From an uncultured Modestobacter sp. (GTDB taxonomy: Bacteria; Actinomycetota; Actinomycetes; Mycobacteriales; Geodermatophilaceae), in assembly GCF_947486615.1 (NCBI RefSeq), contig NZ_CANKUD010000005.1, forward strand, positions 228,241 to 292,240: DNA of 64,000 nucleotides, given 5' to 3'. Of this stretch, positions 30,894 through 39,029 are shown in pieces. The notes beneath the pieces were generated by a model. That model was not told the origin of the DNA, made no database searches, and worked only from the letters and a program-made list of their open reading frames with translations. A program made the position numbers and the translations under genes. Each line of letters opens with the position of its first letter. Position 1 is the stretch's first letter.

Positions 30894-32864
30894 TCAGTCC
30901 TCGCTGGGGGAGGACGGCAGCTTGGCGCTGATCAGGTCCATCACCGAGGAGTCGGTGAGGGTGGTGACGTCGCCGAGGTCCCGGTTCTCCGCGACGTCCC
31001 GCAGCAGCCGCCGCATGATCTTCCCGGAGCGGGTCTTGGGCAGCTCCTGCACGACCATGATCTGGCGCGGGCTGGCGATCGGGCCGATCTCCTTGCGCAC
31101 GTGCTGGCGCAGCACCGTCACCAGGTCCTCGCCGGAGTCGACGGCGTCCCCGCGCAGGATCACGAACGCCACGATGCCCTGGCCGGTGGTCGGGTCGGTG
31201 GCGCCGACGACCGCAGCCTCGGCCACCGTCGGGTGGCTGACCAGCGCCGACTCGACCTCGGTGGTGGAGATGCGGTGCCCGGACACGTTCATCACGTCGT
31301 CGACCCGGCCGAGCAGCCAGATGTCGCCATCCTCGTCGAGCTTGGCGCCGTCCCCGGCGAAGTAGACGCCCTCGCCGTAGCGGCTCCAGTAGGTCTCCTG
31401 GTACCGCTCGTCGTCGCCCCAGATGGTGCGCAGCATCGCCGGCCAGGGCTCGGTGAGCACCAGGTAGCCGGTGGCGCCGGGCTCGATCGGGTTGCCCTCC
31501 TCGTCCACCACCTGCGCGCCGATGCCGGGCAGCGGGCGCTGGGCGGAGCCGGGCTTGAGGGTGGTGACACCGGGCAGCGGGGTGATCATGTGGGCGCCGG
31601 TCTCGGTCTGCCACCAGGTGTCCATGATCGGGCAGCGGCCGCCACCGATGTGCTCGTGGTACCAGAGCCACGCCTCGGGGTTGATCGGCTCACCGACCGA
31701 GCCGAGCAGCCGCAGCGACGAGAGGTCGTACCCGGCGGGCACCTGCTCGCCCCACTTCATGAACGTGCGGATCGTGGTGGGCGCGGTGTACAGGACCGTG
31801 ACGCCGTACTCCTGCACGATCTCCCACCAGCGGCCCTGGTGCGGGGTGTCCGGGGTGCCCTCGTACATCACCGAGGTCGCCCGGTTGGAGAGCGGGCCGT
31901 AGACGATGTAGCTGTGGCCGGTGACCCAGCCGACGTCGGCCGCCGTCCAGAAGACGTCGGTGTCGGGCTTGAGGTCGAAGACGGCGTTGTGCGACCAGCT
32001 GACCTGGGTCAGGTAGCCGCCGGAGGTGTGCAGGATGCCCTTCGGCTTCGCCGTCGTGCCCGAGGTGTACATGATGTAGAGCGGGTGCTCGGCGTCGAAG
32101 GCCTGCGCCTCGTGCTCGGCCGACTGGCCGGCGACCAGGTCGTGCCACCAGACGTCGCGGCCCTCGGTCCACTCGACGTCCTGCTCGGTGCGCTTGACGA
32201 CCAGCACGCTGCGCACGCCCTCGGCCTTGGTCAGCGCCTCGTCGACGTTGGGCTTGAGGGCGCTCGGCGCCCCGCGCCGGTAGCCGCCGTCGGCGGTGAC
32301 GACGACCTTGGCGTCGGCGTCGGTGATCCGGCTGGCCAGGGCGTCGGGGGAGAAGCCCCCGAAGACCACCATGTGGACGGCGCCGATGCGGGCACAGGCA
32401 AGCATCGTGACCACCGTCTCCGGGATCATCGGCATGTAGATCGCCACCCGGTCGCCGGCCTGCACCCCGAGCTCGGTCAGCGCGTTGGCCGCGCGGCAGA
32501 CCTCGTCCTTGAGCTCGGCGTAGGTCAGGGTGCGGGTGTCGCCGGGCTCACCGATCCAGTGGTAGGCGACCTGCTCGCCGTGCCCGGCGTCGACGTGCCG
32601 GTCGACGCAGTTGACCGCCACGTTGAGCTTGCCGCCGACGAACCACTTGGCGAACGGTGGGTTGTCCCAGTCCAGCGCGGTGTCCCAGGGCTGCGCCCAG
32701 TCCAGCCGGCGGGCGGCGTCCTCCCAGAAGCCGATCCGGTCGGCGGCCGCGCGCTCGTAGACGTCGGGGCCGACGTTGGCGGCCGCGGCCAGCGCCTCGG
32801 GCGGCGGGAAACCGCCCTCCGGCAGTCGGCTGGACAGGTTCTGCTCGTCGGTCGTCTCGCTCAC
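30894..32864 (-). CDS. acs: acetyl-CoA synthetase
   Basis: AMP-forming acetate-CoA ligase, 656 residues, close to the usual 650. Signatures: [15 protein letters not shown] (ATP binding), [10 protein letters not shown], and YRGDGAK-like [14 protein letters not shown]. The C-terminal catalytic/acetylation Lys is in [15 protein letters not shown] at 32864 has GGAGG 5 nt upstream; the frame stays open to 32963, but that part is not conserved. The active-site Lys suggests Pat/CobB-type acetylation control. Divergent from the FhuF-like gene. Same relative place as Rv3667. Confidence 0.95.
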   Translation of the reverse strand: MSETTDEQNLSSRLPEGGFPPPEALAAAANVGPDVYERAAADRIGFWEDAARRLDWAQPWDTALDWDNPPFAKWFVGGKLNVAVNCVDRHVDAGHGEQVAYHWIGEPGDTRTLTYAELKDEVCRAANALTELGVQAGDRVAIYMPMIPETVVTMLACARIGAVHMVVFGGFSPDALASRITDADAKVVVTADGGYRRGAPSALKPNVDEALTKAEGVRSVLVVKRTEQDVEWTEGRDVWWHDLVAGQSAEHEAQAFDAEHPLYIMYTSGTTAKPKGILHTSGGYLTQVSWSHNAVFDLKPDTDVFWTAADVGWVTGHSYIVYGPLSNRATSVMYEGTPDTPHQGRWWEIVQEYGVTVLYTAPTTIRTFMKWGEQVPAGYDLSSLRLLGSVGEPINPEAWLWYHEHIGGGRCPIMDTWWQTETGAHMITPLPGVTTLKPGSAQRPLPGIGAQVVDEEGNPIEPGATGYLVLTEPWPAMLRTIWGDDERYQETYWSRYGEGVYFAGDGAKLDEDGDIWLLGRVDDVMNVSGHRISTTEVESALVSHPTVAEAAVVGATDPTTGQGIVAFVILRGDAVDSGEDLVTVLRQHVRKEIGPIASPRQIMVVQELPKTRSGKIMRRLLRDVAENRDLGDVTTLTDSSVMDLISAKLPSSPSED

Positions 32865-32977
32865 GCGCACCTCCGGGGTCCGGGCGCCGCCTCCCCTCGT
32901 GGCGGCGCTGCCTCGGACACAACCTATGGCCCCGGTCACCCTCTCGTCAGGTCCGGTGCGCACGGCAGACTCGCGGG

Positions 32978-33700
32978 GTGACCGACGACGGAGCCCAGGC
33001 GGCGGTCGCTGCCCGGGTGCCCGGGGCGGCGGCGCTCGGGCTGCTGGCCCCGCCGGGCGCCGTCGTCGTCCCCGCCTTGCGGCTCGCCGACCCGGAGTGG
33101 ACGGCGCAGGTGCTCACCGCGCGGGCCGCCCGCCAGCGCACCGCCGACCGGCGGGTGCTGGCGACGCTGTGGTGGTACTCGGCGTCCAGCGTGCTGCTCA
33201 CCCCGGTGCTCGCCGGGCTGGCCACCGGGGTGCGGCTCTCGGCCGAGCTGGCCGACACCCGGCTGCACCTGCTCGGCGGCGGGACGCCGGTGGCCGCCAC
33301 CACCCGGGCCGGGCAGGGCGACCTCGTGCCGGAGCTGCGAACCGCGCTGGCCGCCGTGGTCTCCGCCGTCGCCGAGGCAGGGGACATGCGGGAGCGGCCG
33401 CTGTGGGCGATCGCCACCGACTCGCTGGCCAACCGGCTGCTCGCGGTGGGCCGGGCGGTCGGGGACGTCGAGGCGGTGACCGCGCTGGCGGCGCCGCTGG
33501 CCGCCGCGATCGGCACCCCGCTGCCCGGGCCCCGGTACGTCGACGTGTCCGCGCCGGCCGGCCGCACCGTCCGGTTCACCCGCCGGGCGTCGTGCTGCCT
33601 GCTGTGGCAGGTGCCGCACGAGGTCGTCTGCACCTCCTGCCCGCGCCGGGACCCGGTGCAGCGTCAGGTGCTCCTGGAGGACCTTGCCGAACGGATGTGA
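32978..33700 (+). CDS. FhuF-like (2Fe-2S) ferric-siderophore reductase
   Basis: A 240-residue protein whose C-terminus contains [16 protein letters not shown], the C-C-x10-C-x2-C [2Fe-2S] motif of FhuF-type ferric-iron reductases. The N-terminal ~190 residues are Ala/Leu-rich helices as in the actinobacterial family. Likely role: release of iron from imported siderophores in the cytosol. No siderophore transporter is adjacent. The last 15 bp including the stop (33686-33700) are duplicated in tandem (33701-33715). Confidence 0.8.
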   Translation: MTDDGAQAAVAARVPGAAALGLLAPPGAVVVPALRLADPEWTAQVLTARAARQRTADRRVLATLWWYSASSVLLTPVLAGLATGVRLSAELADTRLHLLGGGTPVAATTRAGQGDLVPELRTALAAVVSAVAEAGDMRERPLWAIATDSLANRLLAVGRAVGDVEAVTALAAPLAAAIGTPLPGPRYVDVSAPAGRTVRFTRRASCCLLWQVPHEVVCTSCPRRDPVQRQVLLEDLAERM

Positions 33701-33717
33701 GCCGAACGGATGTGAGC

Positions 33718-33757
33718 GGGCGCCGGGGGCTCGCCGCCTGGCGGGCCCCCGGCGCCC
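33718..33757. terminator. hairpin between convergent genes
   Basis: GGGCGCCGGGGGC (33718-33730) pairs with GCCCCCGGCGCCC (33745-33757) around a 14-nt loop. Shared terminator for the FhuF-like gene and the secreted hydrolase, whose stop is 6 bp away. Confidence 0.65.
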
Positions 33758-33762
33758 GGCGG

Positions 33763-35085
33763 TCAGCAGACCTGGGTGTCGTAGACCCGCTGCGGCATCG
33801 TGAAGCGGCAGCCGTACCGCCGGTCGGCCACCACGGCCGGGTCCAGCACGTCGTCCCCGGCCGGCTTCACGCCGTCCTCCACCCAGGTCACCAGGTCGGC
33901 GAAGGCCGTCCGGTACTCCTCGGCGCTGAAGTCGCAGTGCCCGACGGCGCGGATGGCCCGCTGCACCAGCAGGTCGCTGTTGCCCCGCGCCGCGGCGTCC
34001 CGGGCGTACTCCTGCTCCATGCTGAAGGGCACGAACAGGTCGCCGAGGCCGTGCATCGTCAGCACCGGGATCCGGAACCGGCCGTCGATGGTCGGCACGC
34101 CGTCCAGCCCACGGTGGCTGCGGGCCGCCTCGACCCGGAGCACCTCGGCGTTGAGCGCCTTCTCCTCGGCGGTGAGCCGCGGGTCGGCGTCCAGCTGGTA
34201 GACGGTGTCGGCGTTGCCGCCGACCGCCCCGGGCTCCTCGCCCAGGCCCGGGAAGACCGGGTACACGGTGAACAGGAAGTCGGCGAAGCTGGCGAAGCCG
34301 GCCTCGAACAGCGGTCGCTCGCCGCCGGTCCGCTGCTCGGTGACCGCGCGCAGGTCCTCGCCGGCCTCGGTGAGCACGGCCGGGTACGGCGTGCCGAGCT
34401 CGGTCTTCATCTGCGCGGCCGTGGTGGTGACGTAGTCGGCCGGGGCGGGGTAGACCGGCGGGGTGTCGGTGAGGGCCTGGGCCACGGCGTTGTAGTCCAG
34501 GAAGGTGTCGAACAGCCGGCGGTCGCCCATCACGCCGCACACCGGCATCGCGCCGTCGTACTCGGCGCGGTAGCGCTCGATGCTGACGCCGGTGACGTGC
34601 CCGCCCATCGACACCCCGGCGATGTAGCGCAGGTCGGGCTTGCCGACGGCCTTGTCGAAGAACCGGCCGAGGTCGTGGGTGCTGTCCACGCCGGCCTCGA
34701 CGTCGTAGCCGTTCTCGGTGTAGCTGGAGGCCGCCCACGCGTATCCGGAGTCGACCAGGTACTGGCGCAGGCCGGTGGGCGGGGCGTCGACGGTGAGCTC
34801 CGGGCCGGTGCCGCGGTAGCCGTGCGCCCACATGACCAGGTCGCCGTTCCAGTCCGCCGGTACCTCGATCCGGTAGCCGGCGCCGTCCAGCACGCCCCAC
34901 TGGCGGTCGGTCGTGGTGCCGGGCAGGGCCTCGAAGGGCAGCTTCGTCTCGTCGACGTAGTAGTCGACCTCCGCCGGCTGGGGGTAGTCCGGCTGTGGTG
35001 GCCGGGCGCTGGCCGGGCTGACGAACACGGTGCTGACCAGCGCGAGTGCCGTGGGCACCAGCAGCAGGCGGAGAGGGCGTCTCAT
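33763..35085 (-). CDS. secreted alpha/beta hydrolase
   Basis: A 440-residue exported protein. The Sec signal peptide MRRPLRLLLVPTALALVSTV runs to a predicted cleavage after SPASA. WAHGYRGTG and the nucleophile elbow AGVSMGGHVTG (about residue 165) mark a serine alpha/beta hydrolase; TMHGLGDLFVP and VGHCDFS supply the Asp and His. Four Cys may form disulfides, one being the C-terminal residue. Substrate unknown. A TAGCGT -10-like element and a palindrome lie upstream. Confidence 0.8.
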   Translation of the reverse strand: MRRPLRLLLVPTALALVSTVFVSPASARPPQPDYPQPAEVDYYVDETKLPFEALPGTTTDRQWGVLDGAGYRIEVPADWNGDLVMWAHGYRGTGPELTVDAPPTGLRQYLVDSGYAWAASSYTENGYDVEAGVDSTHDLGRFFDKAVGKPDLRYIAGVSMGGHVTGVSIERYRAEYDGAMPVCGVMGDRRLFDTFLDYNAVAQALTDTPPVYPAPADYVTTTAAQMKTELGTPYPAVLTEAGEDLRAVTEQRTGGERPLFEAGFASFADFLFTVYPVFPGLGEEPGAVGGNADTVYQLDADPRLTAEEKALNAEVLRVEAARSHRGLDGVPTIDGRFRIPVLTMHGLGDLFVPFSMEQEYARDAAARGNSDLLVQRAIRAVGHCDFSAEEYRTAFADLVTWVEDGVKPAGDDVLDPAVVADRRYGCRFTMPQRVYDTQVC

Positions 35086-35125
35086 GGGGGCCTCCGGAGG
35101 ACGTCGTCGTTGACGGTCCTCGGAC

Positions 35126-35153
35126 GCTAGCCCGCGGTGGTGTGGATCACACC
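35126..35153 (-). promoter_or_regulatory. palindromic operator overlapping promoter of the secreted hydrolase
   Basis: GGTGTG-GAT-CACACC (35139-35153) lies about 10 nt upstream of TAGCGT (35131-35126, minus strand), near where a -35 element would sit. The hydrolase ATG is 41 nt further on. Confidence 0.4.
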
Positions 35154-35194
35154 GGCGGGTCTCAGTCGGGGCTCATCGTCCGTCGGGAAGCGGC

Positions 35195-36442
35195 TCAGGC
35201 GCCGAGGGAGACGACGTCGCCGACGACCCAGACCGCCGGCGGGCGCACGCCCTCGTCGGCGATCGTCTGCGCCAACCCGGCCAGGGTGGTGCGCAGCGTG
35301 CGCTGGGTCGGCATCGCCCCGTCGGTGACGACCGCGACCGGGGTGTCGGCGGGGCGGCCGTGCTCGACGAGCGCGGCGGCGATCGCCGGTGCGGTGTCCA
35401 CGCCCATCAGCACCACGACGGTGCCGCGCAGCCGGCCGAGTGCCGCCCAGTCGACCAGCGAGGCCGGGTGCCCGGGGGGCACGTGCCCGGAGACCACGAC
35501 GAACTCGTGGGTCATCCCGCGGTGGGTGACCGGGATGCCGGCCAGCCCGGGCACGGCGATGGCGCTGGTGATCCCCGGGACGACCTCCACCGGCACGCCG
35601 GCGGCGGCGCAGGCCTCCAGCTCCTCGTAGCCGCGGCCGAAGACGAACGGGTCGCCGCCCTTGAGCCGCACCACCCGGCGGCCGGCCAGCGCGTGGCTGA
35701 CCAGCAGCTCGTTGATCTGCTCCTGGGCCATGGACCGACCGCGCGGCAGCTTGGAGGCGTCGATGACCAGCACGTCGGCGGGCAGCGAGGCGAGCAGCGC
35801 CTGCGGCGCGAGGTGGTCGGCGACGACGACGTCCGCGCTGGCCACCGCCTGCCGGCCGCGCACCGTCACCAGCCCGGGGTCACCCGGCCCGCCACCGACC
35901 AGGACGACGCTGCCGGCGGCCACCGAGGGGGCCCGGGAGGCGCGGTCGGCGATGGAGCCGTCGGTCAGCCCGGCCAGCACCGCATCCCGGACGCCGACGG
36001 CCCGCTGCGGGTCACCGCCGCCGTGCACGCCGACCACGAGGTCGCCCTGCCGGCCGACGGCGGGGGTCCAGACGCTGGAGGCGGAGCGGTCGTCGGCGCG
36101 GGCGCAGAACACCCGGTCGCGCTCGGCCTCGTCGGCCACGGCGGCGTTGACCGCCGGGTCGTCGGTGGCCGCGACGGCGTACCAGGCGCCGGCCAGGTCG
36201 CCGGGGACGTAGCGCCGGGGGTGCCAGGTGACCGAGCCGGGGGCGACCAGCGCCTCCAGGGCCGGGGTCACCTCCGGGCTGACCACGGTGACCTGGGCGC
36301 GGGCCTCGAGCAGGCCGGCGACGCGGCGGTGGGCGACCTGCCCGCCGCCGACGACGACGACCCGCCGGCCGGCCAGCCGCAGGCCCACGGGGTAGACGCT
36401 CGCCGGGTCGGGGGTGCCGGACGCGTCTCGGGTGCTGGTCAC
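35195..36442 (-). CDS. cysG: siroheme synthase-type protein: precorrin-2 dehydrogenase + uroporphyrinogen-III C-methyltransferase
   Basis: A 415-residue CysG-like fusion. The N-terminal Rossmann domain (VVVGGGQVAHRRVAGLLEA, about 30-150) is the precorrin-2 dehydrogenase/ferrochelatase. The C-terminal SUMT domain has LVGGGPGDPGLVTVRG, RLKGGDPFVFGRG and VPGITSAIAVPGLAGIPVTH, and makes precorrin-2 from uroporphyrinogen III. It supplies both siroheme and cobalamin. GTG at 36442 overlaps the cobT stop by 4 bp, placing it last in the cobT operon. Confidence 0.93.
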   Translation of the reverse strand: MTSTRDASGTPDPASVYPVGLRLAGRRVVVVGGGQVAHRRVAGLLEARAQVTVVSPEVTPALEALVAPGSVTWHPRRYVPGDLAGAWYAVAATDDPAVNAAVADEAERDRVFCARADDRSASSVWTPAVGRQGDLVVGVHGGGDPQRAVGVRDAVLAGLTDGSIADRASRAPSVAAGSVVLVGGGPGDPGLVTVRGRQAVASADVVVADHLAPQALLASLPADVLVIDASKLPRGRSMAQEQINELLVSHALAGRRVVRLKGGDPFVFGRGYEELEACAAAGVPVEVVPGITSAIAVPGLAGIPVTHRGMTHEFVVVSGHVPPGHPASLVDWAALGRLRGTVVVLMGVDTAPAIAAALVEHGRPADTPVAVVTDGAMPTQRTLRTTLAGLAQTIADEGVRPPAVWVVGDVVSLGA

Positions 36443-37527
36443 TTCTCGGTGACACCCGCCGAGTCGAAGGTGGCGACGTCGCGCAGCGCGCGGGCCGCGC
36501 TGGCCACCAGCGGCAGCGCGAGCAGTGCGCCGGTGCCCTCGCCGAGCCGGAGGTCCAGCCCCAGCAGTGGGCGCAGGCCCAGTGCCCGCAGCGCGAGGGC
36601 GTGGCCGGGCTCGGCCGAGGTGTGGCCGGCCAGTGCGTGCTCCAGCGCCGCCGGGCAGAGGGCGGCGGCAACGAGGGCGGCCGAGCCGGCGATCACGCCG
36701 TCCAGCAGGACCGGCACCCGGGCCGCGGCGGCGCCCAGCACGAAGCCGGCCAGCGCGGCGTGCTCCAGGCCGCCGACCTCGGCCAGCGCGGCCAGCGCCT
36801 CGGCGGGCGAGGTCGGGCTGGCCGGCACCCGGGCGACCGCGCGGGTGACGACGTCGACCTTGCGGGCCAGCGTGGGGTCGTCGACGCCGGTTCCGCGACC
36901 GGTCGCCTCGGCCGGGGCCGCACCGGTGAACGCGCAGACCAGAGCGGCGGAGGCCGTGGTGTTGGTGATCCCCATGTCGCCGGTGACCAGGCAGCCGTGG
37001 CCGTCGGCGAGCGAGGTGGCCACCTCGATGCCCACCTCGACCGCCCGGCGGGCCTCGTCCAGCGTCATCGCCGGGCCGAGGGCCAGGTCGGCGGTGCCCC
37101 GGCGGACGTTCCGCTCCAGCAGGCCCGCCGCAGGCCCGACCGGGGTGGCCACGCCGACGTCGACCACGACCACGTCGGCCCCGAGCTGGGCGGCGAAGGC
37201 GTTGACCACCGCGCCGCCGGCGGCGAGGTTGGCGACCATCTGCGCGGTCACCTCCTGCGGCCAGGGCGTGACGCCCTGGGCGTGCACCCCGTGGTCGCCG
37301 GCGAACACCGCGACCGCCGCGGGGGTGGGCAGCGGGGCGGGGCACTGCCCGGCGGTGCCGGCCAGCTGGGCGGCGACGTCCTCCAGCACGCCGAGCGAGC
37401 CCGGCGGCTTGGTCATCCGGTCCAGCCGCTCCCGCGCGGCGCGCTCGGCGGCCACGTCCCGCGGCCGGACGGCGGCGATCGTGGCGCCCAGCAGCGTGCC
37501 GGGGAACGGGGGCGGATCGGTGCTCAG
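36439..37527 (-). CDS. cobT: nicotinate-nucleotide--dimethylbenzimidazole phosphoribosyltransferase
   Basis: Activates dimethylbenzimidazole to alpha-ribazole phosphate for the lower ligand of cobalamin. Motifs LTKPPGSLG-type (RMTKPPGSLGVLED), FAGDHGVHAQGVTPWP, GDMGITNTTASAALV and the C-terminal LGEGTGALLALPL are present. The first conventional start is GTG 37455 (338 residues), but the frame is conserved-looking upstream (TLLGATIAAVRPRDV). It reaches a CTG at 37527 that overlaps the cobC stop and has GAGGAG at ideal spacing; I use that start (362 residues). Confidence 0.92.
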   Translation of the reverse strand: MSTDPPPFPGTLLGATIAAVRPRDVAAERAARERLDRMTKPPGSLGVLEDVAAQLAGTAGQCPAPLPTPAAVAVFAGDHGVHAQGVTPWPQEVTAQMVANLAAGGAVVNAFAAQLGADVVVVDVGVATPVGPAAGLLERNVRRGTADLALGPAMTLDEARRAVEVGIEVATSLADGHGCLVTGDMGITNTTASAALVCAFTGAAPAEATGRGTGVDDPTLARKVDVVTRAVARVPASPTSPAEALAALAEVGGLEHAALAGFVLGAAAARVPVLLDGVIAGSAALVAAALCPAALEHALAGHTSAEPGHALALRALGLRPLLGLDLRLGEGTGALLALPLVASAARALRDVATFDSAGVTEK

Positions 37528-38915
37528 CGGGTCTCCTCAGGGGTCTGGACCTCGGCAAGGATCTCAGCCAGCACCGACGCGAACGCACGGGAGGTCCCGG
37601 GATCGCGCACGGCGACCCGCAGGTGGTCGCCGTCCAGGCCGGGGAAGGTGTCGCCGCGGCGCACCGCCCAGCCACGCTCGCGCAGCCGCTCCCGCACCCA
37701 CGCCCCGCCCGGGACGCACAGCAGCACGAAGGCGCTCGCCGGCTCGCCGACCACCTGCACGCCGTCGGGCAGCGCGGCCAGCAGGGCGGACCGGTGCACG
37801 GCGAGCCGGCGGGCCACCTCGTCGGCCTCCGCCCGGGCCGCCGGCGTGGTGCAGGCGGCCAGCGCGGCCAGCGCCGGGGTGGACACCGGCCAGTGCGGCT
37901 GCTGGGCGGCCAGCGCGGCGACCAGGTCGGCCGGGCCGAGCGCGTAGCCGACCCGCAGCCCGGCCAGCCCCCACGTCTTGGTCAGGCTGCGCACCACCAG
38001 CAGGCCCGGCAGGTCGGTGCGGTGCGCCAGCGACTCGGTCTCCCCGGGCACGGTGTCGGCGAACGCCTCGTCGACCACCAGCACCCGGCCGGGCCGGGCC
38101 AGCGCGGCCAGGGTGGCGTACGGGTGCAGCGCGGAGGTGGGGTTGGTCGGGTTGCCCAGCACGACCAGGTCGGCATCGTCGGGGACGCCGGTCAGCCGGT
38201 CGTACGGCGGGTGGAGCAGCAGCCGCTCCACCGGGTGCCCGGCGGCGCGCAGCGCTGCCTCGGGCTCGGTGAACGACGGGTGGACGACGACGGCGCGGCG
38301 CGGGCGCAGCGCCCGGGCGAGCAGGGTGAAGGTCTCGGCGGCCCCGGCGGTGAGCAATACCTCGGCCTCGTCCCGGCCGTGCGCGGCGGCGACCGCGGCG
38401 CGGGCCGGGCGCGGGTCGGGGTAGCCGGCGCTGGCGTCGACCGCCCGGTGCAGCACCTCGCGCAGCCAGGCGGGCGGGGCGTCGGCGCGAACGTTGACCG
38501 CGAGGTCGACCAGCCCGGGGGCGACCTCGGCGTCGCCGTGATGCCGGAGGTCGACGTCGCCCGTGTCGTCGCGGACGGCGATCGCGACCGTGACCCGGCC
38601 GAGTGCCGTCTTGCCGACCAGCAGCTCGCCGCCGTCCAGCAGGGCCGCGGCCTCGGCGACCGAGGCGGTGCCCACCGCCGCGGCGACCCGGTCCGAGGGG
38701 GTCGGCACCGGGACGGCGGCCAGCGCGGCGGCCGGGTGCCCGGTGAGCGGCCAGCCCCGGCGGGCGGCGGCCTCCTGCAGCCCCGGCTCGGCGGCCCGGG
38801 CGTCCAGCGTGGCCAGCCGCACCGGCCCGGCGGTGGGCGGCAGCACCGCGTCGATCGCGGCCAGCACCTCCTCGGCGGTCGCACCCGTGGACGCGCCCAC
38901 CCCGACGGTCAGCAC
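37524..38915 (-). CDS. cobC: CobE/CbiG-C domain fused to CobC-type aminotransferase
   Basis: A 463-residue fusion. Residues 1-130 (VGVGASTGATAEEVLAAI, TPSDRVAAAVGTASVAEAAA) match CobE / the C-terminal domain of CbiG. Residues 135-463 are a PLP-dependent class I/II aminotransferase with NPTNPTSALHPYATL, VVDEAFADT and the PLP Lys in RSLTKTWGLAGLRVG. It resembles CobC/CobD enzymes that provide aminopropanol (phosphate) for the nucleotide loop. GTG start at 38915. Confidence 0.88.
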   Translation of the reverse strand: MLTVGVGASTGATAEEVLAAIDAVLPPTAGPVRLATLDARAAEPGLQEAAARRGWPLTGHPAAALAAVPVPTPSDRVAAAVGTASVAEAAALLDGGELLVGKTALGRVTVAIAVRDDTGDVDLRHHGDAEVAPGLVDLAVNVRADAPPAWLREVLHRAVDASAGYPDPRPARAAVAAAHGRDEAEVLLTAGAAETFTLLARALRPRRAVVVHPSFTEPEAALRAAGHPVERLLLHPPYDRLTGVPDDADLVVLGNPTNPTSALHPYATLAALARPGRVLVVDEAFADTVPGETESLAHRTDLPGLLVVRSLTKTWGLAGLRVGYALGPADLVAALAAQQPHWPVSTPALAALAACTTPAARAEADEVARRLAVHRSALLAALPDGVQVVGEPASAFVLLCVPGGAWVRERLRERGWAVRRGDTFPGLDGDHLRVAVRDPGTSRAFASVLAEILAEVQTPEETR

Positions 38916-39029
38916 CTCGGCGCGCCGGGACGGCCGGCGTCGACGTCCCGGAGGAGAGCGCCACCGGGGCGCGCACTCGGCGGTGCTGACCCGGCCGCGA
39001 CCGTCCCGCCCGCCGGGAGGAGGGACCGC

